From assembly GCA_041487355.1 (NCBI GenBank), contig JBGPND010000216.1, forward strand, positions 1 to 8,880: 8,880 nucleotides of DNA, written 5' to 3'. The notes below the pieces were generated by a model. The model did no database searches. It had not been told where the DNA came from and saw nothing but the letters and a program-made list of their open reading frames with translations. Each line of letters begins with the position of its first letter. Position 1 is the first letter of the stretch. Origin of the DNA: JAMXLO01 sp041487355 (GTDB lineage Bacteria; Pseudomonadota; Alphaproteobacteria; Acetobacterales; Acetobacteraceae). The position numbers were made by a program, and so were the translations under genes. Positions 7,414 through 8,880 of the stretch are shown piece after piece.

Positions 7414-8172
7414 ATGGCAGCAGCGACGATCGATGTCCCGGCTGGCGGCTTCCGCTACATCCCTGGCGTGTTCCAGTACTCCGCCGGGGTGGCGGCACTC
7501 GATGGCCACCGGATCGAGCGGGTGGAATTCCTGCATCCTGTCCCGCTTGCCGGCGGTTTCGCCTACATCGAGCGTTTCCTCGGCGAGCAGGGTGTGCCGC
7601 TCGCCGGCTTCTGCGCCTGCGAGCTACGGTCTCCGGCGCCCTTCACCGACGCAGGCTTCATCGCCTTCAACCAACATTATGTCGGCACGCTCGAGCGATG
7701 GGGCGTGATGTCCGATGACAGGAACCCGGTGGCGCGCAGCAACGTCTGCCCGGAGCTGCACAAGCCCACCGAGCCAAGCTTCCATGCCTTCTGCTTCGCC
7801 CGGCCGGCTGCTGGCGCGTCCGGATCCTTCGTCATCGCCGGCAGCGGCGAGGCGGACGATGGCCATGCCTCCTACCGCGAGCGCACGGTGCGGTTCGGCG
7901 ACACGAGCCCGGCCGGCCTGCGCGAGAAGGCGCTGTTCGTGCTCGGCCGCATGGAGCAGCGCATGGCAGCGGTCGGTGCCGGCTGGGCCGATACCACGGC
8001 GGCGCAGGTCTACACGGTGTACGATCTGCATCCCTTCCTCGCCGATGAGATCGTGCGGCGCGGTGCGGCGCAGCACGGCCTGACCTGGCATTTCGCACGC
8101 CCGCCGGTGGTGGGTCTGGATTACGAGATGGATTGCCGCGCGGTTCCGGTGGAACACCGCATTCGGCTTTAG
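7414..8172 (+). CDS. Uncharacterised Rid-like protein, possibly a CnbZ-type deaminase
   Basis: A 252-residue soluble protein with no signal peptide or membrane helix. I recognise it as a conserved proteobacterial family but am not sure of its function. The N-terminal half holds CACELRSPAPF (67-77) and RSNVCPE (108-114). The C-terminal half, with VIAGSGEA (140-147), AQVYTVYDLHP (197-207) and WHFARPPVVGLDYEMDCR (225-242), looks like the end of a Rid/YjgF domain, where a VxVxDL-type strand and a final VEIE-like strand occur. Similar proteins are, from memory, sometimes annotated as 2-amino-5-chloromuconate deaminase CnbZ. Rid proteins hydrolyse reactive enamine/imine intermediates. The start at 7414 is set by GGGAGG. 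It probably has its own promoter, because a strong terminator lies just upstream, but I cannot place one in the short gap. It is convergent with carD. Confidence 0.75.
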   Translation: MAAATIDVPAGGFRYIPGVFQYSAGVAALDGHRIERVEFLHPVPLAGGFAYIERFLGEQGVPLAGFCACELRSPAPFTDAGFIAFNQHYVGTLERWGVMSDDRNPVARSNVCPELHKPTEPSFHAFCFARPAAGASGSFVIAGSGEADDGHASYRERTVRFGDTSPAGLREKALFVLGRMEQRMAAVGAGWADTTAAQVYTVYDLHPFLADEIVRRGAAQHGLTWHFARPPVVGLDYEMDCRAVPVEHRIRL

Positions 8173-8222
8173 CAGGATGCGCCCGCGCGGCCAGCTATGA
8201 TCCGATCACTATTTCCGCAACA

Positions 8223-8306
8223 TCCTGGGCCCCCGCTTTCGCGGGGTGACGAAAAGGGAGTGCAGATTCAAAAAGTTGTCATCCCCGCGAAAGCGGGGAC
8301 CCAGGG
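8223..8306. repeat. Palindromic repeat between convergent Rid-like gene and carD
   Basis: The left arm 8223-8250 and right arm 8278-8306 are reverse complements with a few mismatches, separated by 27 A-rich bases. Each arm contains its own 6-bp hairpin: CCCCGC-TTTC-GCGGGG at 8231-8246 and CCCCGC-GAAA-GCGGGG at 8283-8298. On either strand, one of the two hairpins carries a GAAA (GNRA) loop. Lying between the 3' ends of convergent genes, it could serve as a two-way terminator, though T-runs are lacking. The CCCCGC-TTTC-GCGGGG core looks like a common alphaproteobacterial intergenic repeat. Bases 8173-8222 and 8307-8335 show nothing further. Confidence 0.85.
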
Positions 8307-8335
8307 GGTCAACGTCGTCGCCGCGCTCCGCTGTA

Positions 8336-8860
8336 TCACACCGTCTTCAGAAAGCTGGTGAGCTTCGTTGCCGCGGTCGCCTTATCGGTCTTGTCCAGCG
8401 CCGCCAGTTCGGCTGCCAGCCGGTCCATCGCCGACTCATAGATCTGGCGCTCGGAGAAGCTCTGGTCGGGCTGGCCGGCGTTGCGGTGCAGGTCGCGGAC
8501 CACCTCGGCAATCGCCATAGGGTCGCCGGAGTTGATCTTGGCCTCGTATTCCTGCGCGCGGCGCGACCACATGGTCCGCTTGATCCGCGCCCGGCCCTTC
8601 AGCACGGCCAGCGCCTCGTCGAACAGTTTGCGCGTGGCCAGCTTGCGCAACCCGGCGCTGCGCGCCTTCGCCACCGGTACCCGCAGGGTCATCCGGTTCT
8701 CTTCGAAGGTGATGTGGATCAGCTCGAGCTTGTGGCCGGCGATCTCCTCCGTCGCGATCCGCTCCACCTTGCCCACGCCGTGGGTCGGATAGACCACGTG
8801 GTCGCCTTCGACGAAGGTCTCGGCCTTCGCCGGCGGGCGGGAGGGCGGCCGATCCGGCAT
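8336..8860 (-). CDS. carD: CarD/CdnL-family RNA polymerase-binding transcription regulator
   Basis: A 174-residue cytoplasmic regulator. The family binds the RNA polymerase beta subunit and promoter DNA and stabilises open complexes, notably at rRNA and other growth genes. The N-terminal RNAP-interaction domain (about 14-72) contains EGDHVVYPTHGVGKVERI and MTLRVPVAKA. The C-terminal helical DNA-binding domain contains KGRARIKRTMWSRRAQEYEAK, where Trp98 corresponds to the Trp that wedges into the promoter minor groove, followed by NSGDPMAIAEVVRDL. The length fits alphaproteobacterial CdnL. The ATG at 8860 is plausible, but no ribosome site is clear and the frame stays open to the window edge, so the true start could lie beyond 8880. 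It is convergent with the Rid-like gene. Confidence 0.93.
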   Translation of the reverse strand: MPDRPPSRPPAKAETFVEGDHVVYPTHGVGKVERIATEEIAGHKLELIHITFEENRMTLRVPVAKARSAGLRKLATRKLFDEALAVLKGRARIKRTMWSRRAQEYEAKINSGDPMAIAEVVRDLHRNAGQPDQSFSERQIYESAMDRLAAELAALDKTDKATAATKLTSFLKTV

Positions 8861-8880
8861 GGTCGGTCGGCGATCGGCAG

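Noticed and set aside
8223..8306. IS element ends or MITE with a target-site duplication
   Set aside because: The element is short and holds no transposase, and I could not identify a convincing direct duplication flanking the arms.

Overview
This is a high-GC window with the gene content and dispersed repeats of an alphaproteobacterium. Protein style (CarD/CdnL, YbbAP-TesA, LivGF variants) and the repeats suggest Rhodospirillales/Acetobacteraceae, but that is an inference from general familiarity. I see no phage, IS element, CRISPR array, tRNA or rRNA. Most of the window is ordinary chromosomal housekeeping. I found no convincing new multi-gene system.

Layout. (1) 1-1632, minus strand: livG then livF, the two ATPases of a branched-chain amino acid type (HAAT) ABC transporter, four bases apart. 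A perfect 23-bp inverted repeat lies just past livF. No permease or binding-protein gene adjoins them. (2) 1633-1900: a gap of about 270 bp holding a twin-hairpin dispersed palindrome and a separate perfect 14-bp hairpin just past thpR. (3) 1901-3099, minus strand: tesA (periplasmic GDSL esterase/thioesterase) and thpR (RNA 2',3'-cyclic phosphodiesterase) overlap by ATGA and form an operon. (4) 3089-6444, plus strand: ybbA-ybbP, the ATPase and FtsX-like permease of an ABC system. It runs divergently from tesA with touching or overlapping 5' ends; these three genes are known partners. A ~100-bp palindromic repeat is inserted in frame in the ybbP coding region. (5) 6563-7333, plus strand: a Bax-inhibitor-1 family seven-helix membrane protein, closed by a strong intrinsic terminator. 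(6) 7414-8172, plus strand: a poorly characterised protein with Rid-like features, possibly of the CnbZ deaminase type. (7) 8223-8306: a third palindromic repeat type between convergent genes. (8) 8336-8860, minus strand: CarD/CdnL-type RNA polymerase-binding regulator, whose 5' end lies near the window edge.

The most notable signal is the repeat content. Four structurally distinct palindromes occur in 8.9 kb: three sit in gene-free gaps at 3' ends of genes, and one has become protein-coding inside ybbP without breaking the frame. Other points worth checking are a LivG signature motif that lacks the usual Gly/Gln residues, the paired CATG start sites between tesA and ybbA, and the unassigned Rid-like gene.
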